In this document: piece after piece, positions 49,683 through 59,454 of the stretch | Layout of the letters: every line of letters begins with the position of its first letter | Position numbering within the stretch: position 1 is the stretch's first letter | Source of the DNA: Ornithinibacillus gellani | GTDB taxonomy: Bacteria; Bacillota; Bacilli; Bacillales; Amphibacillaceae | Length of the DNA: 64,000 nt | NCBI RefSeq assembly: GCF_003730295.1 | Contig: NZ_QTSZ01000037.1 | Coordinates: forward strand, 248,001-312,000 | Direction of reading: 5' to 3' | Program-made: the position numbers and the translations under genes | Notes under the pieces: model-generated | Database searches by the model: none | What the model was told of the DNA's origin: nothing | What the model saw: only the letters and a program-made list of their open reading frames with translations

Positions 49683-49808
49683 TTCGACAAATTCCTTCTT
49701 TTTTTGCGCTGTGGATAACTTTATCAACATAATCCACAATGAAATTACAAGCTTTACGAGGATTATTGTTTCTTTATCAACAAGTTATTAACATCCTTCT
49801 GTTAATAA
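49683..49808 (+). promoter_or_regulatory. DnaA-box cluster and Spo0A-box match upstream of sda
   Basis: TGTGGATAA (49710-49718) is a perfect reversed DnaA box. TTATCAACA (49721-49729 and 49774-49782) and TAATCCACA (49730-49738) are one base off, and TTATTAACA/TGTTAATAA (49785-49808) form a looser inverted pair. TTCGACAAA (49683-49691) matches a Spo0A box. In B. subtilis DnaA activates sda through such boxes, so the cluster fits. Confidence 0.75.
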
Positions 49809-49906
49809 CTGTAACTTGTCCGGTTTGTTTATTCGTGATAAATTGAAATTACTAAAACTTTGACTCGTGGAGAAATAGTTTAATTAAGATTAGGAGGGCT
49901 GCACGA

Positions 49907-50047
49907 ATGGAGCATTTGTCAGATGAATTATTAATTGAATCATTCTATAAGGCAAACGAATTAAAATTAAGCCCCGATTTTGTAGCATTGATTAAAGAAG
50001 AAATTTCACGTAGGAATTTAGCACATCGAATCAAATATACGAGTTAA
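49907..50047 (+). CDS. sda: Sporulation checkpoint inhibitor Sda
   Basis: Sda is a 46-residue helical hairpin that binds the sporulation kinase KinA and blocks autophosphorylation when replication is disturbed. The product has LSDELLIESFYKANELKLS, very close to the B. subtilis protein, then FVALIKEEISRRNLAH. AGGAGGG stands nine bases before the ATG. It is the expected neighbour of yqeG, and the upstream DnaA boxes match its known DnaA-dependent control. Confidence 0.94.
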   Translation: MEHLSDELLIESFYKANELKLSPDFVALIKEEISRRNLAHRIKYTS

Positions 50048-50083
50048 GACCGACTCCAACATAGACGGAGGCGGTCTTTTTTT
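50047..50083 (+). terminator. Terminator after sda
   Basis: An 11-bp stem with one mismatch (50047-50057 with 50067-50077) overlaps the end of the stop codon and is followed by seven T. It is a strong intrinsic terminator. Confidence 0.9.
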
Positions 50084-50276
50084 CATATAATTATTTAAAA
50101 TAAAGGCTTTATATTTGTCACTTTACGTGTATCACACAAGAGATAACTTTTTGTTTTGTATTTTTTCATCGTGTAAAATAATTCTATAATCAATTAAATT
50201 CCAGCTGATTGGGTATATACTAAAATGAATGTATAGATTTATTTCAGCAAAAATCAACTTGTAAAGGATCGATGAT

Positions 50277-51290
50277 ATGATACTTGGATTAACCATTGTT
50301 TTAATTCTTGTCTTATTCTTGCCATTCTCTGTTAAACTTGTCGAACGAAATCTCGAAGTTTTCCTATTTATCATGGGAGTATCCGCTGCTATCATTAGTG
50401 GGGTGCTAGACAAGCAATTAATATTGAAAGCTTTAGAAGACCCAATTTACATCACTTTAGCTGTACTTGTAGCAGGGCTATTATTTAGATGGTTTAAAGA
50501 ACCAATGGAGAAAGGTATTATTGGAACAAGCAAAGCCATGCCATTCGGTTTATTTATTGCTTTATTCGTAATTATTCTAGGACTTATCTCTAGTATCATT
50601 ACCGCCATTATTGCTGCGATTATTTTAGTAGCGGTTGTTACCGCATTACCATTGGATAGAAAGTCAGAAATTCGCTTGGTCATTCTTGCATGTTTTTCTA
50701 TCGGAATGGGTGCAGCACTTACACCAATTGGCGAACCACTTTCTACGATCACAATTAGTAAATTGAATGCCGATTTCTTTTATCTAATTCGGCTAATTGC
50801 CATCGATATTATACCGGCAGTGATTATTTTCGGTATTTTAGCTGCTGTATTGGTCAAACAAGGTATATCAGATGACAGCCTTGCAGCAAATTCCACCAAA
50901 GAGTCCTATTTGGAAATCATCATACGAAGCCTTAAAATTTATTTATTCGTTATGGCGTTAACTCTTTTGGGAGCTGGCTTTGAACCGTTTATTGAAAAAT
51001 ATTTATTGGGATTGAGTCCACTCATTTTATACTGGATCAATATGATTTCTGCCATTCTGGATAATGCTACATTGGCTGCTGCCGAAGTAAGTGTAGCTAT
51101 GGAGCCACAAACCATTAAAGCTATTCTATTAGGCTTATTAATTAGTGGTGGCATGTTGATACCAGGTAATATCCCTAACATCATTGCAGCCGGAAAATTA
51201 AAAATCACAAGCTTAGAGTGGGCACGATTTGGTGTGCCGATTGGTTTAATTGCAATGGTTACTTATTTCTTGATTATTTTATTCTTTTAA
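50277..51290 (+). CDS. DUF1646 family membrane protein, predicted cation transporter
   Basis: Polytopic membrane protein resembling the ion-transporter superfamily (NhaD/ArsB-like) through the DUF1646 family; substrate unknown. The 337-residue protein has about ten membrane segments and the repeat-related motifs LTPIGEPLSTITISKL (about 155-170), ILDNATLAAAEV (about 258-270) and PGNIPNIIAAGKLKI (about 300-315). AAAGGATCG precedes the ATG. It stands alone between sda and sigK. Confidence 0.82.
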   Translation: MILGLTIVLILVLFLPFSVKLVERNLEVFLFIMGVSAAIISGVLDKQLILKALEDPIYITLAVLVAGLLFRWFKEPMEKGIIGTSKAMPFGLFIALFVIILGLISSIITAIIAAIILVAVVTALPLDRKSEIRLVILACFSIGMGAALTPIGEPLSTITISKLNADFFYLIRLIAIDIIPAVIIFGILAAVLVKQGISDDSLAANSTKESYLEIIIRSLKIYLFVMALTLLGAGFEPFIEKYLLGLSPLILYWINMISAILDNATLAAAEVSVAMEPQTIKAILLGLLISGGMLIPGNIPNIIAAGKLKITSLEWARFGVPIGLIAMVTYFLIILFF

Positions 51291-51317
51291 AATTAACACG
51301 ATGAATTACAGACCGCT

Positions 51318-51410
51318 CCGGAAGTGTACAGAAATCTTGAAAAAGTACTGGCTCACAAGCCAATTATTATGTTTCATTTCAAGATTTCCCATTCCATGTA
51401 CATTTTCCGG
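51318..51410. repeat. Imperfect inverted repeat upstream of sigK
   Basis: The left arm 51318-51342 pairs with the right arm 51377-51410: GAAATCTTGAAA with TTTCAAGATTTC perfectly, then TGTACA-type bases after an 8-base insertion. A small inner hairpin GGCTCACAAGCC is present. It may end the DUF1646 transcript, or be a mobile-element scar. No gene lies in 51291-51581. Confidence 0.6.
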
Positions 51411-51581
51411 GGCTTATTTTATGCTATATGTCGATCTCCTTTTCGATCATACTTATCCCTTGTTATATCAAATTTACGATTCGCCACACTGTCCTTCTGA
51501 TGGACATACACAATTTAGATAATGTTACATATGAATGGTGTATAGGCAAATGCCCAACAGGCCATAAGGAGGTGTTTCATA

Positions 51582-51956
51582 TTGTCTGGAATCTTAAGTG
51601 TCTTGGCATTACTTGTGAAAGAAGCTGTATTTTTTGTCTCCTACGTGAAAAACCATGCATTCCCACACCCGCTATCCTCTGAAGACGAAGCAAAATATAT
51701 AAAGGAAATGCAAAACGGTAGTGAAACAGCGAGAAATAAGCTAATTGAGCATAACCTTCGTCTTGTAGCTCATATTGTTAAAAAATTTGAAAATACCGGG
51801 GAAGAGGTAGAAGATTTAATATCCATAGGTACCATTGGGCTTATTAAAGGTATTGAAAGCTACTCAGCGGATAAAGGAACAAAGCTTGCTACGTACGCTG
51901 CAAGATGTATTGAAAATGAAATTGTAATGACAAAAGGGTACCACCGTTTATTTTAA
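51582..51956 (+). CDS. sigK: Pro-sigma-K N-terminal fragment (spoIVCB-type half gene)
   Basis: First part of the late mother-cell sigma factor K. The pro-sequence ends at VS20-Y21VKN, the processing site known in B. subtilis, and region 2 follows through [12 protein letters not shown]. The true sequence stops at the excision core AAATGAAAT (51914-51922); the last twelve codons are read from the element and end at TAA 51954-51956. Start is a TTG (51582) with AAGGAGGTG seven bases upstream. Joined with 59743-60108 it gives a 234-codon sigma K. It overlaps the recombinase stop by three bases. Expression is expected under sigma-E; CATACACA at 51505 is a weak -10 candidate. Confidence 0.93.
   Translation: MSGILSVLALLVKEAVFFVSYVKNHAFPHPLSSEDEAKYIKEMQNGSETARNKLIEHNLRLVAHIVKKFENTGEEVEDLISIGTIGLIKGIESYSADKGTKLATYAARCIENEIVMTKGYHRLF
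51904..51933 (+). other. Left attachment site of the sigK intervening element
   Basis: GATGTATTGA, the shared core AAATGAAAT (51914-51922) and TGTAATGACAA. The core includes AATGA, the skin crossover core of B. subtilis. The left flank belongs to sigK, the right to the element. Confidence 0.85.
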
Positions 51957-53443
51957 AACGTGGTGATTCGAATCATATCTGCATGAATGACTTCGACTTC
52001 CTGTATCAGCATACGTATAATGGTCTGCTTTTCGGTTATGGTTAATCTTCTTTCCTCCTGAGATAATGTACGTTTTACTACCTCTCTCCAATTCGATATC
52101 CTCGGTTTTGTATCTTGTTTGTTTATTTTGTTCATTAAGACCTGCCATTTATGTAGCATTGATTTCTCCTCATCTTGCAATTGTTTAAGCTGATATTTTA
52201 TTTCCTGTAAATCAATTTCATCTCCTATACCAATTAATTGTATGATCCGTTTCTGTGCTAATCTTACGTGATGGATCTTTGTCTGCAGGTGGTCGATTTC
52301 AGCTTGTGATTGTACTTTATTCGGAGTGTATATAAGTGATTTAAGTTGAGGGGAACTTGCTATTTTAGATTCTATTGTTGTCCATACTTGATGATTTAAT
52401 TTACTTTCGCTCATCATCCTGCCGCAACCTTTTGATTTCGCTCCAGCATAATTTTTCTTACACACATAAACAAAATAATCTTTACCATGAGATTTCGTTC
52501 TTCTGCCATTCATCGTCTCACCGCATCGTCCACACCTTACGAGGCCAGATAATAAATATGGATGGCGATTGTAACCGGCATGTCTTCTTCTGGCATTTTT
52601 GAGTAGGGCTTGGGCGATTTTAAATTGTTTTGGTTCAATAATTCGTGGAATGTTTGTTTCAACCCATTCTTCTCTTGGTCTAAGCCTGCCGGTTTGGTAA
52701 GGCTCTCCAGCTTGTTTTCTTACATAATCTCCTTCTGTATCATGTTTATTTTGATAATATGTACCTGTATATGCTTCATTTAATAATATTTGTCTCACAA
52801 CTTGACGATGCCAGACACTTGCTCCTCTTTTTGTTGGGACTCCTAGTTCTGTTAAATGTCGTGCAATCCCATTCACACCTTTAAAATTAGAATCTGGACT
52901 TGTGAAATAATTAAATATCATTTGTACCACTGCTGCTTCTTGTTTATTAATCTGGTACATATTTTCCGCTTTACTATAATCATATCCATACAAGCCACTA
53001 TTCTTTACGACTAATCCAGATTTTGCTTTTCGATATCGACCAGTCATCGTATTATGTTTGATTTTTGCTTTATCAAATTCTGAAAAAGCACCCCTTACTT
53101 GAAAATATAATTGTCCTTCCGCATCATTTTGATAATTACTTTTTACAAATGCCAAGTGAACTTGGTTTTGTTCCAGCTTTTCCGTAATAAGTAACTGATT
53201 TAATAATTTACGTGATAATCTGTCTGGGTCGTAACAAATAACCTTTGTGATCAGGCCTGCATCGACATCGTTCAACATTCGGGTCAGAGCAGGTCTATTC
53301 AAGATTTCACCGGTATATCCTTCATCAATATAAGCGGACCATTCATCCGTATTTGCTATTTCCTTACAATCCTCAATTTGACCTGCTATACTGAACCCCT
53401 TCAACTGTTCCTCTGTTGATACCCTTGCATAAATCGCTATCAT
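51953..53443 (-). CDS. spoIVCA: Large serine recombinase, SpoIVCA type
   Basis: Site-specific recombinase that excises the sigK-interrupting element in the mother cell. The catalytic N-terminal domain begins [13 protein letters not shown] (nucleophile Ser9) and has [16 protein letters not shown], like B. subtilis SpoIVCA. The recombinase domain [18 protein letters not shown] and zinc ribbon ([11 protein letters not shown] ... GCGRMM) follow, then a coiled coil. Similarity runs end to end. The start is ATG 53441-53443 by alignment; a TTG three codons upstream (53452) has better ribosome-site spacing. Its stop overlaps the sigK fragment stop. Confidence 0.93.
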   Translation of the reverse strand: MIAIYARVSTEEQLKGFSIAGQIEDCKEIANTDEWSAYIDEGYTGEILNRPALTRMLNDVDAGLITKVICYDPDRLSRKLLNQLLITEKLEQNQVHLAFVKSNYQNDAEGQLYFQVRGAFSEFDKAKIKHNTMTGRYRKAKSGLVVKNSGLYGYDYSKAENMYQINKQEAAVVQMIFNYFTSPDSNFKGVNGIARHLTELGVPTKRGASVWHRQVVRQILLNEAYTGTYYQNKHDTEGDYVRKQAGEPYQTGRLRPREEWVETNIPRIIEPKQFKIAQALLKNARRRHAGYNRHPYLLSGLVRCGRCGETMNGRRTKSHGKDYFVYVCKKNYAGAKSKGCGRMMSESKLNHQVWTTIESKIASSPQLKSLIYTPNKVQSQAEIDHLQTKIHHVRLAQKRIIQLIGIGDEIDLQEIKYQLKQLQDEEKSMLHKWQVLMNKINKQDTKPRISNWREVVKRTLSQEERRLTITEKQTIIRMLIQEVEVIHADMIRITTF

Positions 53444-53543
53444 CGTTATCAAGTTGCTCCTCTCGGCTCCGTTCTAAAATATATTGTAGACAGTCCTTCA
53501 TTCTTTGTTCAAAATATGGCCCTTTATCAAATTTAACCTCCAT
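53373..53543 (-). CDS. Small orf overlapping the recombinase start
   Basis: A 56-codon frame begins MEVKFDKGPYFEQRM and overlaps the first part of the recombinase gene in another frame. AAAGGGAGTGATG stands before its ATG at a good distance. The first half is charged and could form a helix; the second half is set by the overlap. I do not recognise it. It could be a leader peptide coupling recombinase translation, or chance. Confidence 0.4.
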   Translation of the reverse strand: MEVKFDKGPYFEQRMKDCLQYILERSREEQLDNDDSDLCKGINRGTVEGVQYSRSN

Positions 53544-53563
53544 TTTACATCACTCCCTTTTAC

Positions 53564-53593
53564 AAGGTATGTGATGCATGTTTGTCCGTATTC
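53564..53593 (-). promoter_or_regulatory. Candidate sigma-E promoter of the recombinase
   Basis: GAATACGGA (53585-53593) and CATACCTT (53564-53571) on the minus strand are 13 bases apart, near the sigma-E consensus (GHATANNNT and CATACAMT) with three mismatches in all. B. subtilis spoIVCA is transcribed by sigma-E, so the position makes sense. Confidence 0.4.
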
Positions 53594-53621
53594 AAATGCG
53601 ATTGCAATTCAGTATAGAATA

Positions 53622-53660
53622 AACGAAAGCAAAGGACACATGGAATCCTTTACTTTCGTT
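53622..53660 (-). terminator. Terminator after metE, before the recombinase
   Basis: A 15-bp stem with one G-U pair (53622-53636 with 53646-53660) and a 9-base loop is followed on the minus strand by TATTC. It lies between the met operon and the recombinase and would insulate the recombinase from vegetative transcription. Confidence 0.7.
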
Positions 53661-53717
53661 ATGAAAAACTTTAACTATCCGAGCTTATTTTCAAAACTGA
53701 TCCTACATGAGAGGGTG

Positions 53718-56009
53718 TTATTGTTTTAAAGTAGTTAATTGATCTTGTCTAACTTCCTTCGCTGCTTGCACCATCACTTTTAAGGCATCGATTGTTTCTG
53801 GTTCTTTTCTTGTTTTTAGTCCACAGTCCGGATTAACCCAAAATTGAGTCGGAGAAATACTTTGTAAAGCCCGTTCAATATTTGCCTTTACTTCTTCAAC
53901 GGAAGGGATACGTGGACTATGAATATCATAGACTCCTAAGCCAATTTCTTTTGTATACGTATTCTGTTCAAATGTTGATACGAGTTCGCCATGACTACGT
54001 GATGTCTCAATAGAAATAACATCGGCATCTAAAGCATCAATACAATCAAATATATCTTCAAAATTAGAATAACACATATGGGTATGAATCTGTGTTCCTG
54101 CCTTAACTGTTGCTGTAGCTAGGCGAAATGCATAGGCTGAAGCATCAAGGTATTTCTTCCATTTTTCCTGATTCAATGGGAGCCCTTCTCTTAATGCTGG
54201 TTCATCAACCTGAATAATTTTTATGCCATTTTCCTCCAGTGCTTCAATTTCCTTTTGTAAGGCAAGCGCAATTTGCTTCATAATGTCATAGCGCGGTGTT
54301 GTATCATGAACGAACGACCAATTTAGTATGGTTACTGGACCAGTTAACATTCCTTTTACCGTTCGCTCTGTTAAGGATTGGGCAAATACACTCTCCTTTA
54401 CAGTAATTGGCTGCTCCCATGATACGTCTCCAAAGATAAGTGGTGGTTTCACACATCTGGAGCCATAGGACTGGACCCACCCATATTCTGTCACACTAAA
54501 TCCTTTCAATTTTTCGCCAAAATATTCCACCATATCATTTCGTTCAAATTCTCCGTGAACCAACACATCGATATCCAGTTCTTCCTGGATGGTAATCCAA
54601 CGTTGTATCTGGCCCTTAACAAATTGCTCATATGCCGCGTCCGTAATTTTGCCTTTCCTCCATTTTGTTCGCGTACTTCTAACTTCAGGCGTTTGCGGTA
54701 AGCTACCAATCGTCGTAGTAGGAAGTAATGGCAGTTTCAGGCTTTCTTGCTGTGTTTTTATTCGATCTGGAAAAGCAGTATCTCTGCTTGCATCCTCTGA
54801 TGTAAGATCCGTAATTTTATTTCGAACGGATTGATTAGAACGATAGGTTGCATGTAAATTATTTAATGCAGCTGTCGCACTTTCTATTTCCTTAGCAATC
54901 GCGTGTCTCCCGGACTTTATTCCTTTGGTTAGTGTTACCACTTCGTGAATCTTATCATCCGCAAAGGATAGACCATCTAAAATAACTTGATCCAGCTTTT
55001 TTTCTAATGATTTTGTGACAGGTACATGTAATAATGATGAAGAAGGCTGTACGATTAGCTGTTCTTCATGTACAAAACGTTTAATCGTTTCAAGCAAGCT
55101 TAATTTATCTTCTAGATTTGCCAGCCATACATTTCTACCGTCCACAATTCCTGCGGCCAATACCTTATCTTTTGGAAATCCATATTCCGTTAAAAGCTTC
55201 AGGGAATCCCCGTGAACAAAATCAAGACCAATTCCCTTTACTGGTAAGTTTTTGATTCTGTCATAATGGAATACTTTTTCAAAATATGTCTGAAAAATAA
55301 TATTTATTGCTGGAACCTGGTTTGCAAAATGGTTATATACTTTTTCTGCGATACGAATAATTTCCTCTGGTACATCCGTTGAAAAAATGGGTTCATCCAA
55401 CTGGACCCAGGTTGCACCTGCATCCGCTAACTCCTGCAACACTTGAGTATATAACGGTAGAAATGTATCAACTACCGCCTCAAAATCACTTCCATCGTAT
55501 CCTTTAGACAAGGATATGTAAGTGATAGGGCCTAAAATAACAGGTTTCCCATCAATTCCAAGTTTTTCTTTTGCTTCATTGTAATAGGTTAAGGCACGAT
55601 TTTCCACCAATGATGGTTTCATGCCATTTAATTCAGGGACAATATAATGGTAATTTGTATTAAACCATTTCGTCATTTCTGAAGCTACAGCATCGTCCAC
55701 TCCACGTGCAATAGCAAAATACGTATCTAAATCTACTTTTCCACCTTCATAGGAGAAACGTTCTGGTACAACACCAAATGAAATAGATGTATCCAAAACA
55801 TGGTCGTATAATGAAAAGTCACCAACAGGAATTAAATCAATACCTTGCTGCTTTTGTTTTTTTAAATTATGGAGCCTAATTTCATCTGTGATATGAATTA
55901 ATTCTTGTTCTGAAATATTACCATTCCAAAAGTTTTCCAATGCCCGCTTCCATTCGCGGTTTTCTCCAATACGCGGATATCCTAAGTTAGAGCTTTTAAT
56001 TGTCGTCAT
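53718..56009 (-). CDS. metE: Cobalamin-independent methionine synthase
   Basis: Transfers the methyl group from 5-methyltetrahydropteroyl-triglutamate to homocysteine. The 763-residue protein has the duplicated MetE barrels; it starts [20 protein letters not shown]. The zinc ligands are in HTHMCYSNF and [10 protein letters not shown] of the C-terminal half. The sequence is full length. It is the last gene of the yezD-metI-yitJ-metE operon inside the sigK element and follows yitJ by 33 bases. Confidence 0.96.
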   Translation of the reverse strand: MTTIKSSNLGYPRIGENREWKRALENFWNGNISEQELIHITDEIRLHNLKKQKQQGIDLIPVGDFSLYDHVLDTSISFGVVPERFSYEGGKVDLDTYFAIARGVDDAVASEMTKWFNTNYHYIVPELNGMKPSLVENRALTYYNEAKEKLGIDGKPVILGPITYISLSKGYDGSDFEAVVDTFLPLYTQVLQELADAGATWVQLDEPIFSTDVPEEIIRIAEKVYNHFANQVPAINIIFQTYFEKVFHYDRIKNLPVKGIGLDFVHGDSLKLLTEYGFPKDKVLAAGIVDGRNVWLANLEDKLSLLETIKRFVHEEQLIVQPSSSLLHVPVTKSLEKKLDQVILDGLSFADDKIHEVVTLTKGIKSGRHAIAKEIESATAALNNLHATYRSNQSVRNKITDLTSEDASRDTAFPDRIKTQQESLKLPLLPTTTIGSLPQTPEVRSTRTKWRKGKITDAAYEQFVKGQIQRWITIQEELDIDVLVHGEFERNDMVEYFGEKLKGFSVTEYGWVQSYGSRCVKPPLIFGDVSWEQPITVKESVFAQSLTERTVKGMLTGPVTILNWSFVHDTTPRYDIMKQIALALQKEIEALEENGIKIIQVDEPALREGLPLNQEKWKKYLDASAYAFRLATATVKAGTQIHTHMCYSNFEDIFDCIDALDADVISIETSRSHGELVSTFEQNTYTKEIGLGVYDIHSPRIPSVEEVKANIERALQSISPTQFWVNPDCGLKTRKEPETIDALKVMVQAAKEVRQDQLTTLKQ

Positions 56010-56042
56010 CTCTTTCCCTCCAAAATTTTATAAGTACATACT

Positions 56043-57881
56043 TCAAACCAATTGTTTAAATGCTTTTTGCTTTGTTCGTTCATGAATATAATGAACCAAT
56101 TCAATCATCATGTCGTACCGAAGAAATGGAGTAATTAAATATACTCCATTAAAATATACCAAGGCTTCATCGATTAATTGTTTGGTAATCTGTATAGATT
56201 CTTCAATCGATGCAGCAGCGTCATCCGAAACTTGCTTCATCCTTGCCCGAACGTCATCGGGTAATTTAATTCCAGGTACCTCATTGTGCAGAAATTCTGC
56301 ATTCCTGGAAGAGGTTAACGGCATAATGCCTACAAATATTGGAACGTTTAAATGTTTGGTTGCTCCACTTAATGTACGGAAAACACTTTTTTCATATATT
56401 GGCTGCGTTAGAATATAATCGGCACCATGTGCTAGTTTTTTGTCCAAACGTTGGACGGCTCTTTCCATATTAGCCACATTTGGATTAAATGCCGCTGCCA
56501 CGGAAAACGACATTTTTTCACGTAATGACTGTCCGGAAAATGATACGCCTTGATTACCCTTTTTAATTAATTCTATTAATTTAAATGAATTAACATCGAA
56601 TACGGATGTTGCTCCGGGAAAATTACCAATTTTAGTTGGATCTCCTGTAATTGCTAATATTTCCGTAATGCCAAGTGTGTGCAACCCCATTAAATGAGCT
56701 TGTAAACCAATCAGATTACGGTCACGACAGGTTAGATGAACCAATGGCTTGATCCCCATCTGTTGCAGCTTTACTGCTATAGCAACATTCGATATACGTG
56801 GTGTTGCAAGAGAATTATCTGCCAACGTAATCGCATCTATTCCTGCAGCCTGAAGTGCCTCAGCGCCTTTAAAATATTCATTCGTATCCAAATGCTTCGG
56901 TGCATCCAATTCCACTATTATTGTCGGCCTTTCTTTCGCTAATTCTGCAATTGATGTTTCCGTTGGAGTACGTTCCTTCAATACTTGAATTTCTTCAATT
57001 TGTTTAACATCCTTTCTTTGCAAAGGTGCTAAACCTTTTAACCCCTCGGAAATTGCTCGAATATGCTCTGGTGTCGTACCACAACAGCCGCCAATTAAAC
57101 GTACACCCTGATCACGAAAGTCCTTTGCACAGGCTTTAAAATAGTCTGGTTCATTTTCATAAAATAGTACGCCATCTCGATAAGCTGGTAAACTAGCATT
57201 TGGGTATGCAGCCAAATATGCTGTATTTGGCAAAGCTACAGATTCTAATGAAGCAATCATTTGGGCGGGACCAAGCCGACAATTCACCCCAACAACATCT
57301 GCACCGGAAGAATCTAATACCTTTAATGCTTCCTGAAGTCTCATGCCATTCTCAAGAATGCCTGGTTCATGCATCGAAACGTTCGTTATGATTGGAAGAT
57401 CCGTCTCCTCCCTTGCAATCGCTAATACCATTTGCAGCTCCGTAAAATCATAATAGGTTTCCAGTACGAGCCCATCCACCCCTTCAAGCAGCAAACAATA
57501 TAATTGTTCTCGGAAACTTCTTTTAATTTCTTCTGGTGACTCAACATGATTTTTCCCACCATGGATTCCACCAATATTCCCAATAATATATGACTTGCCT
57601 TTGCTTGCTCTTTTAGCAATACGAACCGCTGACTGATTGATTTGTTTTACTTGTTCTTCCAATCCATATCGAGCGAGTTTAATATAATTTGCTCCATAGG
57701 TATTTGTTTGTATTACCTCTGAGCCAGCATGTATATATGCCTCATGGATATGTTGAATTTGTTCTGGATGTGTCATATTAAGGGCATCAAAGCTGCGATC
57801 CACACCATGTGAATATAAAATGGTTCCCATGGCACCATCAGCAATCACCATGTTATTTTTCAGCTTTTCTAGTAATTTCAA
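56043..57881 (-). CDS. yitJ: Homocysteine S-methyltransferase / methylenetetrahydrofolate reductase fusion (YitJ type)
   Basis: Two-domain protein: an N-terminal homocysteine methyltransferase barrel (about 1-290) with zinc cysteines in GVNCRLGP and IGGCCGTTPEHI, and a C-terminal methylenetetrahydrofolate reductase domain (about 320-612) with ITGDPTKIGNFPG. It makes the 5-methyl-THF used by metE. The 612-residue architecture equals B. subtilis YitJ, which is S-box regulated. Its ATG overlaps the metI stop by four bases. Confidence 0.94.
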   Translation of the reverse strand: MKLLEKLKNNMVIADGAMGTILYSHGVDRSFDALNMTHPEQIQHIHEAYIHAGSEVIQTNTYGANYIKLARYGLEEQVKQINQSAVRIAKRASKGKSYIIGNIGGIHGGKNHVESPEEIKRSFREQLYCLLLEGVDGLVLETYYDFTELQMVLAIAREETDLPIITNVSMHEPGILENGMRLQEALKVLDSSGADVVGVNCRLGPAQMIASLESVALPNTAYLAAYPNASLPAYRDGVLFYENEPDYFKACAKDFRDQGVRLIGGCCGTTPEHIRAISEGLKGLAPLQRKDVKQIEEIQVLKERTPTETSIAELAKERPTIIVELDAPKHLDTNEYFKGAEALQAAGIDAITLADNSLATPRISNVAIAVKLQQMGIKPLVHLTCRDRNLIGLQAHLMGLHTLGITEILAITGDPTKIGNFPGATSVFDVNSFKLIELIKKGNQGVSFSGQSLREKMSFSVAAAFNPNVANMERAVQRLDKKLAHGADYILTQPIYEKSVFRTLSGATKHLNVPIFVGIMPLTSSRNAEFLHNEVPGIKLPDDVRARMKQVSDDAAASIEESIQITKQLIDEALVYFNGVYLITPFLRYDMMIELVHYIHERTKQKAFKQLV

Positions 57882-59005
57882 ATTGTTTTCACCTCGAGCC
57901 TCGACACCCTTTCGAATGCTTGTTTAAGATCAGCAATTAAATCATCTGGATGTTCAACCCCAACAGATGCACGTAATAGTCGATTCGATAAACCATAAGA
58001 CAACCTTACATCTTCAGGGATATCCCCATGCGTTTGCGTGGTTGGATAGGTTAAAAAGCTTTCCACTCCTCCTAAACTTTCAGCAAATGTAAAAATATTT
58101 AATGCTTTTAAAAATGGTTCGACAAGTGCTTCCTCCGTCAATTCAAAACTGAGCATACCACTGCGACCAGGATAATAAACTGCTGTTACCAGTGGATGAG
58201 ATTCCAAATATCGTTTTACTGTTCTGGCATTAATTTCGTGCTGATTCATTCTTAGTGCTAATGTTTTTAGCCCACGAATTAAATTCCAACAATCATAAGG
58301 TGACAACACAGATCCAATAGAATTATGCAGGAAAGCTAGTTCTTCCGTGAGTTGCTTGCCTTTTACAATTACAAGTCCGGCAAGTACATCATTATGGCCA
58401 GCCAAATATTTTGTAGCACTATGTACGACAATATCTGCTCCCTCATCAATAGGACGTTGGATATAAGGAGAATACAATGTATTATCAACAATGTGCAATA
58501 TATGATGATTCCTTGCAATCGCCGACACCTTTTGCAAATTAGCTGTTTGCATTAATGGATTCGTTGGTGTTTCAATAAAAATTGCTTTTGTATTTGTTTT
58601 AATGAGTTCGGATATATCTGCTTCATCTTCTCCATCCCAATAAGAAAACTCAAAGTCATATTTTTCTTGCAGCACATTAAATAATCTGAAACTGCCACCA
58701 TAAATATCACGAGAAGAAATAAAATGTGATCCTTTTTCAAATAAACTAAATACAAGATGAATGGCCGCCATGCCAGAAGACGTTGCAAATGCTTGATCAC
58801 CTCCTTCTAATTTAGCAATCGCTTCTTCCAGCACTGTTCTTGTTGGGTTTCCCGTGCGAGTGTAGCTGTAACCCTCTTCCACCCCAATTTTGTCATGTCG
58901 ATATGCTGTTGAAAAATATAATGGTGTACTGATTGCGTGATGCGTTTCATTTTTCTGATTGCCAATTTGCACTAAAAATGTTTCTGCTTTATTGTTTGTA
59001 GACAT
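57878..59005 (-). CDS. metI: Cystathionine gamma-synthase / O-acetylhomoserine thiolyase (MetI type)
   Basis: PLP enzyme that condenses activated homoserine with cysteine or sulfide to give cystathionine or homocysteine. The 375-residue protein has YSYTRTGNPTR, TSSGMAAIH, and the PLP lysine in HSATKYLAGHND; LGGVESFLTYP is typical. It resembles B. subtilis MetI more than MetC. The frame opens at 59014, but AAAGGATGGAAACG points to the ATG at 59003-59005. No metC follows, unlike B. subtilis metI-metC. Confidence 0.92.
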   Translation of the reverse strand: MSTNNKAETFLVQIGNQKNETHHAISTPLYFSTAYRHDKIGVEEGYSYTRTGNPTRTVLEEAIAKLEGGDQAFATSSGMAAIHLVFSLFEKGSHFISSRDIYGGSFRLFNVLQEKYDFEFSYWDGEDEADISELIKTNTKAIFIETPTNPLMQTANLQKVSAIARNHHILHIVDNTLYSPYIQRPIDEGADIVVHSATKYLAGHNDVLAGLVIVKGKQLTEELAFLHNSIGSVLSPYDCWNLIRGLKTLALRMNQHEINARTVKRYLESHPLVTAVYYPGRSGMLSFELTEEALVEPFLKALNIFTFAESLGGVESFLTYPTTQTHGDIPEDVRLSYGLSNRLLRASVGVEHPDDLIADLKQAFERVSRLEVKTI

Positions 59006-59111
59006 CGTTTCCATCCTTTCCTTGGATTATTTTTCTCTATATTGTTTAGATATTTCCTAACACTTCAATAATGCTCTTGAATTCACTTGTTCTGTTTTAA
59101 GCTACAAAAAA

Positions 59112-59159
59112 AGACATCTAACACATTCCATCTAATTATAGAAGGAAGTGCAGATGCCT
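59112..59159 (-). terminator. Terminator-like hairpin between yezD and metI
   Basis: Outer arms AGACATCT (59112-59119) and AGATGCCT (59152-59159) pair with one G-U, and inner bases extend the stem with bulges. Seven T follow on the minus strand. It lies between the yezD stop and metI, so part of the transcripts may stop here. Confidence 0.7.
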
Positions 59160-59181
59160 TTAGTTGTCTAATCAGCATCCA

Positions 59182-59361
59182 TTATTTAGTTTTAGTTATG
59201 CGTTTTAGCTTTTGCTTCGGTTGGTTTGGGAATCTTCTTTTTTCGGTTGTTTCAATTTGGGTTATTTTCCCTTCATGAACAACGATATGGATTGTTCCAT
59301 AATTAATTTCTTCCAGATTTTCTAATATATAATCCAATTGTTCATCATTATATTTGCTCAC
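59182..59361 (-). CDS. yezD: YezD-like small protein (DUF2292)
   Basis: Small protein of unknown biochemical function seen near sulfur and methionine genes. The DUF2292 core is visible as NLEEINYGTIHIVVHEGKI and ITQIETTEKRRF. The frame opens at 59394, but GGAAGGGAGACGTATA points to a GTG at 59359-59361, giving 59 residues. It is the first gene after the S-box in the element. Confidence 0.8.
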   Translation of the reverse strand: MSKYNDEQLDYILENLEEINYGTIHIVVHEGKITQIETTEKRRFPNQPKQKLKRITKTK

Positions 59362-59454
59362 TATACGTCTCCCTTCCTTTTCACATACTGTCAATTTGGT
59401 TGATTTATGCCTATGATCGAGAGCTTATTATTCGTTTCGTTTTTCACATAAAAA

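Larger units (their letters stand above)
49187..49906. other. Non-coding region between yqeG and sda
   Basis: This 720-bp region between divergent genes carries two tandem 155-bp repeats (49308-49617), a Spo0A-box match (49683-49691) and a DnaA-box cluster (49710-49808) reading into sda. No other reading frame has support. The yqeG promoter should lie near 49190-49300 but is not clear by eye. Confidence 0.7.

Noticed and set aside
49683-49808. DnaA-box cluster as a replication origin
   Set aside because: There is no dnaA or dnaN nearby and no clear unwinding element, and the boxes fit the known control of sda.
51948-52148. 66-codon minus-strand frame at the end of the recombinase gene
   Set aside because: It is an out-of-frame shadow of the recombinase C-terminus with no ribosome site.
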